A DNA stretch of 64,000 bases from Vreelandella titanicae BH1 (GCF_000336575.1 NZ_AOPO01000017.1:29374-93373), one strand, 5' to 3'; shown: positions 35,664-44,541, counted from the stretch's first letter. Notes: generated by a model from the sequence alone, not told the origin. Numbers and translations: made by a program.

Positions 35664-36901
35664 AGAAGCTTCTCCAACGGCGATGGGCAGGCTTCTAGTA
35701 TGCGGGCGGCGTTATCCACGGCTAAATCGATACCGGGCTGGCAGTAGTAGCCACCGTTAACTTGAACGGCATGCATCACGGTCTTTTGAAAATAACCAAA
35801 TAGCTCGCTGTTAGGCGGCTGCGGCTGCTGCCAAAAATCCGCTAAGCCACCTTGATAGGTTAGCCCATCCAGATTATAGATCGGGTCGCTAAGCGCGTAG
35901 GTGGGGCAGTTCTTCTCCAGTGAAACGATGCCCACGGTGCTGTTAACGGTGACATTGCCCTTGGCGTGTTTGAGCAGGGCGTTGAGATCCCCAGACTCTA
36001 GATAGACGATGCGCCCTTGCAGACCATGGCGTTCGGCAAGCTGCTTGATGACTTTGGGGTAATTGACCAAGCCCATATCCAAAGGATGGTTCTTAATACA
36101 CAGCAGAGAATCGCTGGGCGCGTGCTTGGCGAACGAGGCCATCACATCGTCCATCACTTCCTGCATATTGGCGTAGGGAGAGTGATCGCGAATTTGCGCA
36201 TCGCTATTTAGCTGCAGCGGCAGCATAAAATAGGGGCGGCCACTTTCGATCAGCGCTTTGATGCGTTCGGCGTCGCGTTTTTTCCAAGCGGCTTTTAACT
36301 GAGCAAAGCGCTTCAGGTAGCCCGCGTACTCGACCGGCGCGGTGATCGGCGCGTGATTGCGGTAGTGCGGCGCAACCAGCGGATTGGCTAGCCCGGCCAA
36401 GTGGTAGCCCACATCGTGCATGGCGCGAATTTTAAACGAGGAGCGAAAACGCACAGGGGCGGGTAGTTCGGGCAGTGCTTTGCCGGTTTCATAAAACCAA
36501 CTTGGGTCACGGGGCAGTAGCGAGTGGCCGTTAACGCCTTCGCGCTCCAGTGTGATCCAGAACGGGCGAAAGTAGCCCTCTTCAAATACGTGGGTGCGTA
36601 TACCGGCCGCGGCGGCGTTATCCACTGCTGGGCGATGAATCGGGCGACGATCACCAAATACTACTTGGTCGGTGATCGAGTACCGCTGCCAGAGTGACTT
36701 GATATAGCCAGGTAGTTCAGCGGTAGGGCCACGAAACAGATGGCTTTGGCCGTGGGTGCGCTGCCAGTAGGCGATATCGCCCGCATTGAAGTTGACCTTA
36801 ACGACACGGTGCCCATCGTTCACCAGGCGCTTGGCTAAGCGCTGGTAAAAAGGTGAGCAAACGCCCTGCAAAAATAAGAATGCACGCTTCTGATGCTTCA
36901 A
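35660..36901 (-). CDS. KpsS-like capsule polysaccharide beta-Kdo transferase
   Basis: 413 residues from a TTG at 36901, behind GGAAGG. It begins KHQKRAFLFLQGVCSPFYQRLA, the typical KpsS opening, with FGDRRPIHRPAV, HVFEEGYFRPFWITLE and, later, IKNHPLD and NSTVGIVSLEKNCPTYAL. In group 2 capsules KpsS adds the first Kdo to a lipid (lyso-phosphatidylglycerol in E. coli) and KpsC extends it. One base separates it from the kpsC-like gene. RkpJ of Sinorhizobium belongs to the same family. No kpsMTED export genes are in the window. Confidence 0.92.
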   Translation of the reverse strand: MKHQKRAFLFLQGVCSPFYQRLAKRLVNDGHRVVKVNFNAGDIAYWQRTHGQSHLFRGPTAELPGYIKSLWQRYSITDQVVFGDRRPIHRPAVDNAAAAGIRTHVFEEGYFRPFWITLEREGVNGHSLLPRDPSWFYETGKALPELPAPVRFRSSFKIRAMHDVGYHLAGLANPLVAPHYRNHAPITAPVEYAGYLKRFAQLKAAWKKRDAERIKALIESGRPYFMLPLQLNSDAQIRDHSPYANMQEVMDDVMASFAKHAPSDSLLCIKNHPLDMGLVNYPKVIKQLAERHGLQGRIVYLESGDLNALLKHAKGNVTVNSTVGIVSLEKNCPTYALSDPIYNLDGLTYQGGLADFWQQPQPPNSELFGYFQKTVMHAVQVNGGYYCQPGIDLAVDNAARILEACPSPLEKLL

Positions 36902-36902
36902 C

Positions 36903-38951
36903 TCAATGCCTTCCGATCAACAAATTACGATAACAGCGGTAGAGATGCTGTTTCCATGTAAGGGTGTTTTTGTGTGCTCTTGCCTGTTCCAACAGGCTGA
37001 CGACGGTTTCAGCATTGCATAGCTGGCGAGTCGTTGGGTCTACATAGCCGGGATAGAGAATCAGGGTGCCGGCGACCAAGGCATCCAGCGAGAGTGAACG
37101 CGTACGGCGTGGGCAGCTAAGCGCATCCTGAGTTAAGCCCCAGCCAGCATAAAACGGTAGGCCGTAGGTGCTGACTTCTCGTTTGCGCAAAAGTGCTTCA
37201 AAGCCGGTTAAAGAGCTCATCGTATGCACTGCATCGACGCGCTCTAAAAGGGTTGCGATGTCGATATCGCTGGCGTCTAGATCATACAGGCGTTTGGCAT
37301 CGGTATCGAGTGCTCCGACACGCGCACCGCTCAATACATCGGGATGGGCTTTATAGACAATAAAGGCATCCGGATGTGCTTCCCGCACTGCCCTTAACAG
37401 CCCGCTATTGGTGTTAATGTGCGGCGAGCCGGTGGCAATCGAGGCGTCGCTCTCTACTTGGCCAGGCACCAGTATGGTGTAACGCCCTTTGGGCAGTTCG
37501 ATCCCCGACTTTCCACGTACGTTGTACTTGGAGAGTTTGAGCGCCACTAATCGCTTACGTAACTGCAGCGCACGTTGCAGCAGGTCGTCGCTAAAGGGGG
37601 CGCTATTGAGCAGCGTCTCTAAATCACTGGGTTGGCTGGGGTCGTAGTAGATACCCTGTGAATCAATCACCAGCGACAACGGCTGAGTAAGATCGACTCC
37701 CAGCCCCACTGAACGAATGAACCCATCTTCCATGCGCCATAGCTTCTCCATGTGTTGGGCGTGCTGGCATTTAAAGTCTGCATCAATACGGCTTGACCAT
37801 ACCAGCAGCCGTTCATCGGGCTGCTCGCTCTCGGGAAGCTTCGCTTGATAGTTCACGCGTGCGAAGGCGCCTAGAAAGTCGCCAATAAAGCGACGCTTCC
37901 AAGTAGAGAACCCGCATGCTCGCCAGCTTCCCCGATAGCGCTCCTGCTGGCGCCTTTGATCGGCGATCAAGGCAATGGTCTCTTCCAGCGTGGCAGGCTG
38001 CTGAGTGTAAGGGTTAGCGTAGCGGCAATAGCGTAAATAGGCGGCGGCAAAGACCTCAACTAAGGTGCGCTTTACACGACGGCGGTGGCAGGGCAGTTGA
38101 TCATGGGTAAGCCCCCAACCTGCATAAAACGGAATACCAAAGCAGTGCACCTGCTTTCCGGCCAGCAGTGCTTCAAAGCCGAGCTGGCTGGTCACGACGT
38201 AAACGTGGTCAACCTGGTCAAATAGCGCCCAGGGGTTGAGGTCTTCACCGATGACCCTGCAGCGCGGGTGGTCTGCGGCGTTAAGTAGGTGGCCCTGTTT
38301 TTTACCCGCGATAACGTCAGGATGGATCTTGACTAATATCTCGGCGTCGGGGTGCTCTGCTAATGCCGCCTCAAGCATCTGGTTGAAGCTACTAGCGCTA
38401 GCGCCCCCATAGTGAATTGAAGCATCCCCAGCGGTTTGGTCGACCACTAATACACTCGCCCGGCTGGCATCGTTAATCGGCTGATCGGGGGAGTGGTTAT
38501 ATTTGGAGAGCCGATAGCGAGCGATCAATGCCATGCATCGTTCAGCCTGCTCTAACTCTTCATTGTTGAAACTGGCTGTGTTGAGCCAGTTTTCCAAATC
38601 AGAAGGGCGTGAGGCGTCGTAATAAATGCCGGTCTCATCGACTACCAAACTGTGCGGCTGAAAGCCATTTACGCCTAGCCCTAACGAGCGTAAAAAGCCA
38701 TCTTCTAATGCGATATAGATCAGTTGATGGCGTTGGGCATACTGCCTAGCGCTTACACTAGTGGGTTTTAGCCCCCAGCCAATCACCGCCTCGGGCATTT
38801 TCTTAAGGGAGCTTATTCGGACGAATTGGTCAAATTCGGGCAGCAGTGCAGGCAAGGTAGCCAGCTTGCGAATACCTGGGGATGTGTAACCTGCCGTTCG
38901 TTTCGCCATACATAAGGCCGCTTGAGGTAACAGGGGTAGGCGGGCGAACAT
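36903..38951 (-). CDS. KpsC-like dual-domain capsule polysaccharide beta-Kdo transferase
   Basis: 682 residues, close to E. coli KpsC (675). It is made of two homologous halves: FLRSLGLGVN with GIYYDASRPSDLE and LGFEALLAGK...PFYAGWGLT in the first, and FIRSVGLGVD with GIYYDPSQPSDLE and TGFEALLRKR...PFYAGWGLT in the second. The two halves correspond to the two alternating Kdo transferase activities that build the poly-Kdo linker. It is the first gene of the leftward operon kpsC-kpsS-SDR-sulfatase-PKS-oxoamine synthase-rfaH-like; the promoter should lie in 38952-39169, shared with the divergent GGDEF gene. Confidence 0.94.
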   Translation of the reverse strand: MFARLPLLPQAALCMAKRTAGYTSPGIRKLATLPALLPEFDQFVRISSLKKMPEAVIGWGLKPTSVSARQYAQRHQLIYIALEDGFLRSLGLGVNGFQPHSLVVDETGIYYDASRPSDLENWLNTASFNNEELEQAERCMALIARYRLSKYNHSPDQPINDASRASVLVVDQTAGDASIHYGGASASSFNQMLEAALAEHPDAEILVKIHPDVIAGKKQGHLLNAADHPRCRVIGEDLNPWALFDQVDHVYVVTSQLGFEALLAGKQVHCFGIPFYAGWGLTHDQLPCHRRRVKRTLVEVFAAAYLRYCRYANPYTQQPATLEETIALIADQRRQQERYRGSWRACGFSTWKRRFIGDFLGAFARVNYQAKLPESEQPDERLLVWSSRIDADFKCQHAQHMEKLWRMEDGFIRSVGLGVDLTQPLSLVIDSQGIYYDPSQPSDLETLLNSAPFSDDLLQRALQLRKRLVALKLSKYNVRGKSGIELPKGRYTILVPGQVESDASIATGSPHINTNSGLLRAVREAHPDAFIVYKAHPDVLSGARVGALDTDAKRLYDLDASDIDIATLLERVDAVHTMSSLTGFEALLRKREVSTYGLPFYAGWGLTQDALSCPRRTRSLSLDALVAGTLILYPGYVDPTTRQLCNAETVVSLLEQARAHKNTLTWKQHLYRCYRNLLIGRH

Positions 38952-39169
38952 ACGTCAATTGGAGGGGGTTATCAATTCAGGCGTTGTGAGTACTCACTAT
39001 TTTTTCGATGCATAGCAACTATTTGCATGATAAAAAAAATTACCTTAAGTTTGATTTATTCAACGCGCATGATCGTCACTTTTTTGGTAGATTCGCCCAC
39101 TCTATGTACCCTTGATACCGCTCTGCAGGATCTGGAATTAAGTAAAGTATGCATAAAAAAGGATAATCG

Positions 39170-41197
39170 GTGCGCTTTGCCTATCTGCTAAAAAATCTAT
39201 TTTCTTTCAGTTCCTTAAAGGGGCGCCTTTTACTGGGGCTCTCCTTTACTTTGCTGTTGCTGATCGCGTTGGTGCTGGGTATGGCGTGGCAAGTCGGAAA
39301 GACTATGGTGCAAGAGACTAATATGTCGCACTTGCGTTATGAAGCCACTCTACTTGCTGATGAGGTAACCCAACAAATCGAAATGCGCTTCCAGGCATTA
39401 GAGCGCTTAAACGAAATGATCGGCACCACCGAGGATGCGAGTTGGATCAGCTATCAACTGCAGCAGAACGATAGCCTGCTAGCTTGGTTTGAGGGGATTG
39501 TGGTTGCCAACAGTGATGGCGAGATTATTGCTGATTGGCCTGCAATCGTTGGTCGCGTAGGGCTCGAAACCGCTGAACTTGAGTATTTTCGTATGCTTCG
39601 CGGTATTCGCCGTCCCTATGTTAGTGAGCCCTTTGTCGGTCGTGCGAGCGGCATGCCAATGGTGCTAGTGGGCGTGCCACGCTTTACCGAGCAAGGCGAG
39701 TTTGACGGTTTTATTGGAGGTATCCTTAGCTTGGATTCAGGAGGGATATTTAGCCGTTTAGCTAAAGTGCGCTTGGGTGAAAAAGGTTATGCTGGTGTTG
39801 CTACTGCTTCGGGTAAAGTCTTATACCATCCTGAAAATTCATTAATTAATGCTTCTGTACCCAATAAGGCATTGAACCCATGGCTGGATTTGGCGCTGGA
39901 TGGCTGGGAAGGTGATGCTGTAGGTCGGCTTGTGAGTGGGGAAATGGGGCTACAATCTTATGCGCAGATTTGGCCTGCTGGCTGGGTCGTTGGCCTTTAC
40001 ATGCCTATTTCCCAAGTACAACTTCCTCTAGCAGATTTTATCAGGCAGCTTTGGTGGGCATGGGTTGTACTTGTTTTACTTATGTTCCCTTTGCTGTGGT
40101 GGATGTTGGGCCGAGTGCTTGCACCTTTGAGGCATTTGGAGAAGCAGATTGGCGAGGTGGGTTTAGGACACCGTGAGAGCGTCAGTTTGGCTACCAAAAT
40201 GCAAGAGCTACAGCAGGTGGCGAGCACCTTTAACCGAGTGGAAGATGAACGGCAGCTGTTGTTAGGCAATCTTCAAGAGCGCGAGGCGTTTCTTGACTCG
40301 GTACTGAATGCAGCGCCGCAGGGTATGTTTGTCGCTAATATTAAAGGTGACATTACTTACATGAACCCTGCGCTACTAGAGATGCTGGGCATTTTTCCAG
40401 GCTCGCCTATGGAGTCTTGGCTTCAGCAGATCCACATGTCTGATCGTGATGGAGCTAAAGACATGTGGCTACATAGCCTGCGCACCGGTAGTGATTTTGT
40501 TCGCCAACTGCGTTTTTTGCGCAGCGATAACGAACTTCTTTGGCTAGATATACATGCTCGGGTAGTCACGCTTTCTCAAGATGGACAGACTCTTGGTTTA
40601 GTGGGCGTAGTTAAGGATATTACTGAGCGCCGGGAGCAGGAAGCCATACAGCGCTGGGAAGCAGAACATGATCCGTTAACCGGCCTGTTGAATCGCAGAG
40701 GCTTTGAGCGCCGCCTAGAAGAAGCCTTTGCCGATTTCCAAAAAACCAGCACGCCTTCAGCTCTTTTGTTGTTTGATTTGGATCACTTCAAACCCATCAA
40801 TGATGAAGGTGGCCACGCTCTAGGCGATGAGATGTTGCGCCGCATTGCTCAGGTGGTTGCCTGGGAAGTCCGCCGTAGCGACCATGTGGCGCGCCAAGGG
40901 GGAGATGAGTTTGGCGTGCTGCTCCCCAGCTGCACCCTGGCTCAGGCAAGGAGAATCGCTGAATCCCTGCGTCAGTCGGTAGGGGAAATCTCTGTTACCC
41001 ATGAAGGCAAAGAGTACATAGTTACACTCAGTATTGGCGTTACCACCTTTGATGAAGAGGATTCTAATGTGTCTGACGTTCTGGCACGGGCCGATGCCGG
41101 TAGTTACAAAGCCAAAGGGATGGGACGCGATGGAGTAGTTGTCAATATGCCTCACAATAACGATGACGTAATGGCGCTTTTCGATTCGCCCAAATAG
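39170..41197 (+). CDS. Membrane sensor diguanylate cyclase (Cache-HAMP-PAS-GGDEF)
   Basis: 675 residues, GTG start with AAGGA 6-7 bases upstream. Membrane helix at about 17-42, periplasmic sensing domain (dCache-like) to about 283, second helix about 285-310, HAMP-like linker, coiled part, PAS domain about 365-485 (SVLNAAPQGMFVANIKGDI), and GGDEF about 495-660. The active-site GGDEF is intact (RQGGDEFGVLL), and the preceding RRSD fits a product-inhibition I-site, so it should make c-di-GMP under feedback control. It is divergent from the capsule operon with a 218-bp shared, AT-rich gap, so c-di-GMP could be linked to polysaccharide output (inference). Confidence 0.93.
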   Translation: MRFAYLLKNLFSFSSLKGRLLLGLSFTLLLLIALVLGMAWQVGKTMVQETNMSHLRYEATLLADEVTQQIEMRFQALERLNEMIGTTEDASWISYQLQQNDSLLAWFEGIVVANSDGEIIADWPAIVGRVGLETAELEYFRMLRGIRRPYVSEPFVGRASGMPMVLVGVPRFTEQGEFDGFIGGILSLDSGGIFSRLAKVRLGEKGYAGVATASGKVLYHPENSLINASVPNKALNPWLDLALDGWEGDAVGRLVSGEMGLQSYAQIWPAGWVVGLYMPISQVQLPLADFIRQLWWAWVVLVLLMFPLLWWMLGRVLAPLRHLEKQIGEVGLGHRESVSLATKMQELQQVASTFNRVEDERQLLLGNLQEREAFLDSVLNAAPQGMFVANIKGDITYMNPALLEMLGIFPGSPMESWLQQIHMSDRDGAKDMWLHSLRTGSDFVRQLRFLRSDNELLWLDIHARVVTLSQDGQTLGLVGVVKDITERREQEAIQRWEAEHDPLTGLLNRRGFERRLEEAFADFQKTSTPSALLLFDLDHFKPINDEGGHALGDEMLRRIAQVVAWEVRRSDHVARQGGDEFGVLLPSCTLAQARRIAESLRQSVGEISVTHEGKEYIVTLSIGVTTFDEEDSNVSDVLARADAGSYKAKGMGRDGVVVNMPHNNDDVMALFDSPK

Positions 41198-41341
41198 TTT
41201 CTCATAAAAGCACTCTAAGCCTGTGCAGCGGCTTGGCGTGCTTAGCAGTCGACAAAACATGTCCAGCAGTAGAGTATAAGCAGATGCTGAACTTGTCGTT
41301 AGAAGCCAGTTTTTAAAATCAAGGCTGACTGAGATACTGTT

Positions 41342-42289
41342 GTGAACCTACTTGAACTGTTTGCCCGCACGCTGGATGTCACGCTGCCTGTCTTTGCGAT
41401 GGTGTTTGTAGGCCTGGGCCTTAAGCGCTTGAAATGGATTGATAGTGCCTTCGTCTCGACCGCTTCTGCGCTGGTATTCAAAGCAACACTCCCCACGCTG
41501 ATCTTCCTTAGTTTGATTAAAGCTGACCTAAGCGTTGCGCTGGACGTTTCGCTGATGCTGTTTTTTGCTGTGGCAACGCTGGGACAGTTTTTATTCAGTT
41601 GGGGCTGGGCGCGCTACCGTGTAGCACCTCAGGATCGTGGTATTTACGTTCAAGGCGCGTTTCGCGGCAATTGTGGGATAGTGGGTTTGGCGCTAGCGGC
41701 GGGCATGTACGGTAACTATGGCCTGTCAGCGGGCAGTCTTTTGCTGGGCGTGGTCATCGTGATGTATAACGCGCTTTCTGTCATCGTGCTGGCATTTTAC
41801 CAACCTGGTCAATCCACCGATTGGCGCAGCCTGCTCAAACATGTAGCGAAAAACCCACTCATTATTTCCGTATTTGCAGCATTACCCTTTACCGCGCTCT
41901 CGATCCCACTGCCCAGTTGGGTGATTACCTCAGGAAACTATTTTGCCTCGTTAACACTACCGTTGGCGCTGATTTGTATTGGTGCGACGCTCTCCGTGTC
42001 GAGCATGCGTGACAGCAGCCAAGTGGCACTTGGCGCTAGCTTGATGAAGATGGTAACACTACCGGTGCTCTCCACCGTGGCGGCCTGGTTGGTGGGCTTT
42101 TCCGGCGAACAGCTGGGCTTACTGTTTCTGTTCTTTGCCAGCCCCACCGCTGCCGCAAGTTTTGTAATGGTCAAAGCAATAGGCGGCAATGTGGCTCTGG
42201 CCGCCAATATCATCGCCATTACCACCCTGATGGCGAGCATTACCGTTACGCTGGGCGTCTTTGCGCTGCGTTTACTCGGCTGGATATAG
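41342..42289 (+). CDS. AEC (auxin efflux carrier) family transporter
   Basis: 315 residues with about ten hydrophobic segments in two five-helix halves, and the family signatures LFARTLDVTLPVFAMVFVGL, FRGNCGIVGLALAAGMYG and PLALICIGATLS. AEC permeases export or import small organic acids; the substrate cannot be told. GTG start at 41342; the ribosome site is weak. Stands alone between the GGDEF gene and tRNA-Arg. Confidence 0.88.
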   Translation: MNLLELFARTLDVTLPVFAMVFVGLGLKRLKWIDSAFVSTASALVFKATLPTLIFLSLIKADLSVALDVSLMLFFAVATLGQFLFSWGWARYRVAPQDRGIYVQGAFRGNCGIVGLALAAGMYGNYGLSAGSLLLGVVIVMYNALSVIVLAFYQPGQSTDWRSLLKHVAKNPLIISVFAALPFTALSIPLPSWVITSGNYFASLTLPLALICIGATLSVSSMRDSSQVALGASLMKMVTLPVLSTVAAWLVGFSGEQLGLLFLFFASPTAAASFVMVKAIGGNVALAANIIAITTLMASITVTLGVFALRLLGWI

Positions 42290-42309
42290 AGTTGAATAGC
42301 GCAACTCGG

Positions 42310-42339
42310 TTGGCCCTGCCTAAGCTGACGCGTTATACT
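42310..42339 (+). promoter_or_regulatory. Promoter of tRNA-Arg
   Basis: -35 TTGGCC at 42310 and -10 TATACT at 42334, 18-base spacer, followed by a GC-rich discriminator (ACGCGCCCGC). Such discriminators mark stringently controlled stable-RNA promoters. The tRNA begins 28 bases beyond the -10. Confidence 0.65.
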
Positions 42340-42366
42340 ACGCGCCCGCAAGTTTGGACGACGTTA

Positions 42367-42443
42367 GTCCCTGTAGCTCAGTAGGATAGAGCAGCCGCCT
42401 CCTAAGCGGCAGGTCGCAGGTTCGACTCCTGCCAGGGACGCCA
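42367..42443 (+). tRNA. tRNA-Arg (anticodon CCT)
   Basis: Folds as a full cloverleaf: acceptor GTCCCTG/CAGGGAC, D arm GCTC/GAGC, anticodon arm GCCGC-CTCCTAA-GCGGC with anticodon CCT (reads AGG), T arm GCAGG-TTCGACT-CCTGC, and an encoded 3' CCA. It serves as the apparent integration site of the island to its right. Confidence 0.97.
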
Positions 42444-42444
42444 A
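42421..42444 (+). other. attL-like site: 3' end of tRNA-Arg
   Basis: The 24 bases from the T-loop through CCA plus one A match 55698-55721 at 22 of 24 positions (TTyGACTCCyGCCAGGGACG...). A direct repeat of a tRNA 3' end is the usual footprint of tyrosine-integrase insertion. The integrase remnant 140 bases downstream supports this. Confidence 0.75.
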
Positions 42445-42584
42445 CAGCCATTCTTGAGACGTCCTGAGAAGGCCTAAAAAAGAGTACAATACTCTGAAAT
42501 ACATGGTTTTTTAGCTCCTCGTTGTTCCTCGCAGTTCCTTCCAAATCCCGCTGCCAAGTGGTATACAGAATGGTATATACCCCC

Positions 42585-42638
42585 ATGGCACTAACCGTTC
42601 GACAGATAAACTCAACCAAACCTAGCACGAAATTTTAG
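42585..42638 (+). pseudogene. Remnant of a tyrosine integrase (N-terminal 17 codons)
   Basis: Reads MALTVRQINSTKPSTKF then a stop. This matches the typical opening of P4-type (DUF4102) phage integrases, which begin MALTxRQIxxxKP. The remainder of the gene is gone. Position, 140 bases behind a tRNA and on the same strand, is the standard one for such integrases. The preceding palindromic-like GGTATA...TATACC at about 42559-42580 could be its old control region. Confidence 0.7.
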
Positions 42639-42704
42639 CCCTCAACGATGGTCAAGGATTAGAACTTAGGCCAACCACGGCAATCGAGTGACTACACATA
42701 CCCG

Positions 42705-42795
42705 TAGCGTGTGGTAACGAAGAACACGAGTTCAGCGAGCGTTCGTAGGCACCCGCGGATGGCGGCGGAACGACGCCCAGTGGCACCGAACCAAC
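42705..42795 (-). repeat. Palindromic repeat element, fragment J (reverse orientation)
   Basis: The reverse complement of the right ~90 bases of the 162-bp family (TAGCGTGTGGTAACGAAG ... GGCGGAACGACGCCCA), with linker bases CAATCGAGTGA just before it. It lies between the integrase remnant and higA, about 19 kb from the RAYT gene. Confidence 0.75.
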
Positions 42796-42897
42796 ACTGC
42801 CTGCAAGAGCCAAACTCTGACACCGCTGCAAATGGAGTATGTACCGAGCCTGGACGATTTGGATAACACCCAATCCTAACTTCAGCTATTTGCAATT

Positions 42898-42946
42898 GTA
42901 TGGCCAACGCCCCGCCTTTGTGCGAGGTTGGCGTGTTAGGCAGGGG
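42898..42946 (+). repeat. Left copy of a ~48-bp hairpin sequence found at both island ends
   Basis: Reads GTATGGCCAACGCCCCGC, CTTTGT, GCGAGGTTGGCGTGTTAG. The right copy at 55637-55686 is the same apart from a 2-base gap and a few substitutions. The hairpin here is imperfect, whereas the right copy has a perfect 13-bp stem. Confidence 0.8.
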
Positions 42947-43096
42947 GAAGGCAAGGCGGGAGGGTAGCCAGCCTTAAACGAGCGCCTACAAGGCTTCTGA
43001 ATATCAATTCGCTTGTGATTATGATCTGAAAATCACCAACAAACGCTGGTGGTGCCGATAGGAGATTTCATTAAAAACCCCGCTAATGCGGGGTAA

Positions 43097-43456
43097 CTAA
43101 GCGGTTTGACTCATCAAGCTCTCATAAGGGATTCGAAGCCCCTCATGCAGGTTTTTGATCATGCGAAGGCTGAGTTTGCGCTTACGGTTCAGCACCTCTG
43201 ACACTCGGCCGCTCGAGCCGATGTATGCTTCAAGATCACGCGGCGTTAGGCCCTGCTGCTCCATGCGGAATTTGATCGCCTCAATAGGATCAGACGGCCC
43301 GATGGGGTAGTGTTTATCCTCGTATTTCTCTATGAGGATTGAGAGCACTTCGATTTCGTCCGCTTCAGGAGTGCCTGTCTCAGCAGCCCAAAGCTCTTCA
43401 AGACGAGCAAATGCGCGGTCAAGATCGGCGTCATTATGGATAGGCTGGATGTTCAT
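43097..43456 (-). CDS. higA: HigA-type antitoxin, helix-turn-helix protein
   Basis: 119 residues. An N-terminal antitoxin segment (LDRAFARLEELWAAETGTPEADEIEVLSILIEKYE) is followed by an XRE helix-turn-helix in LTPRDLEAYIGSSGRVSEVLNRKRKLSLRMI, the COG5499/HigA layout. It would bind its own promoter and neutralise HigB. Its ATG overlaps the stop of the higB remnant (TAATG) and has GGAGA upstream. Since the toxin is truncated, it may be an orphan antitoxin. Confidence 0.88.
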   Translation of the reverse strand: MNIQPIHNDADLDRAFARLEELWAAETGTPEADEIEVLSILIEKYEDKHYPIGPSDPIEAIKFRMEQQGLTPRDLEAYIGSSGRVSEVLNRKRKLSLRMIKNLHEGLRIPYESLMSQTA

Positions 43457-43635
43457 TATATTGTCTCCGCATCGACTTTATCGTACTGGGCGTGGGTGCC
43501 AACAAAACGAACCCAAGCAATTTGCTGCTCATACCGAATGGAGAGTATGACTCGGTACTTGTTACCACCGATATTGAAAACAACCCTGCCACCTTCAAGG
43601 ATGCTGGCGGTTCCAATGTCGGCCTTCAAGGGCAT
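43456..43635 (-). pseudogene. higB: Truncated higB toxin (C-terminal 59 codons)
   Basis: The frame reads SILEGGRVVFNIGGNKYR, then VILSIRYEQQIAWVRFVGT, then HAQYDKVDAETI, the C-terminal half of HigB_toxin-family mRNA interferases (about 95-100 residues when whole). An in-frame ATG at 43635 opens it, but the N-terminal ~40 residues are absent and a TAA lies further upstream in the frame. The 5' part appears to have been replaced by the sequence that codes the small membrane protein of 43595-43912. Probably inactive. Confidence 0.75.
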
Positions 43636-43912
43636 CAGCTCTTGGGTGATGACTTAGTACCGCCCATACCAGAGCGCCATTGACGCTTTGTCCAGAATAG
43701 AGGTGGAAAAGCCGCTTCAGCGTCCTTTGAAGCCCTTCCTCAAGCGCAGCCTGAGAGCGATAGTCAGCTCCGAAGTCTACGATCCTCACCATTACATTCA
43801 TCTTGATCGCGCTTCGACTCAGCTTATGTCCGCGCCAATGCGAGATAAACGCCACAGCTACACCTAGTATAGGTACTGCCATTATTAAACTTTCGATGAT
43901 GCTGCCGCCCAT
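43595..43912 (-). CDS. Hypothetical small protein with one N-terminal membrane helix, probably truncated
   Basis: 105 residues. It begins MGGSIIESLIMAVPILGVAVAF (one membrane segment), then a basic SHWRGHKLSRSAIKMNVM and a helical RSQAALEEGLQRTLKRLFHLY. The last ~20 residues run out of frame into the higB remnant and end in it, so the natural C-terminus is lost at a recombination junction near 43640-43660. No family recognised. It may be a phage or plasmid-derived fragment. Confidence 0.45.
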   Translation of the reverse strand: MGGSIIESLIMAVPILGVAVAFISHWRGHKLSRSAIKMNVMVRIVDFGADYRSQAALEEGLQRTLKRLFHLYSGQSVNGALVWAVLSHHPRADALEGRHWNRQHP

Positions 43913-44015
43913 TCAGATGCCCTCTTAAAATTAAGACCGTCTCATTCTTTCAATGTGTTCTCAGCAAAGAGCTGATATGAAGACTACCGAGGCGTCAACT
44001 CGACAGCCCGTTTGA

Positions 44016-44195
44016 CAGTCTCGATTCGTTGATGAGCATTTGATTGACCTGAATGCCACCAAGGCATACTAGAGAGTTGGTTACTCTGCTCGTGGTAATG
44101 CCGCAGAAATTAACGCCATTCGCTTGCTCAGAAATGCTCAGGTTCAAAAGGCTATTCAGAAAAGGATGAACCGGAGATCAGAGCACCCCTCGATT
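44016..44195 (+). pseudogene. Remnant of a phage small terminase subunit
   Basis: The frame reads QSRFVDEHLIDLNATKAY, a TAG stop, RVGYSARGNAAEINAIRLL and then RNAQVQKAIQKRMNRRSE. This is the conserved N-terminal part of Terminase_2 (small, DNA-recognising subunit), which usually runs FVDEYLIDLNATKAAIRAGYS...LLxNxxVQxxIxxRM. One in-frame stop and loss of the C-terminal half make it a pseudogene. Nothing else is seen in the surrounding 43913-44541 gap. Confidence 0.78.
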
Positions 44196-44541
44196 GAGGC
44201 CCCCTTAAACCTAGTCACCATCGTGGGAAATCGAGAAAAATACATCCAGCCAACTGATAAATGGTATGCGATAAGGTATGCGAAGATTTTTTATACTTTA
44301 TTGAAGCTATATTAATCAATGGCTTGATGGTTAGGTCTTGATCCTTCCAAGGACGCCATATCATTCTCTCTAGTTTCCCCGGGTTACACCGGAGACCCGA
44401 TAACTATGCGGATTTATCCCTGATAGCTGGCCTGTGACGACACCACACTAATCAATGATTTTGTGGTATGGGTAAGTGTGTGCTTTCAGGTAATAACTTT
44501 CTTCGCTTATATTCTTGAGTTGCTTTCGCAAGCTGAAAGCG

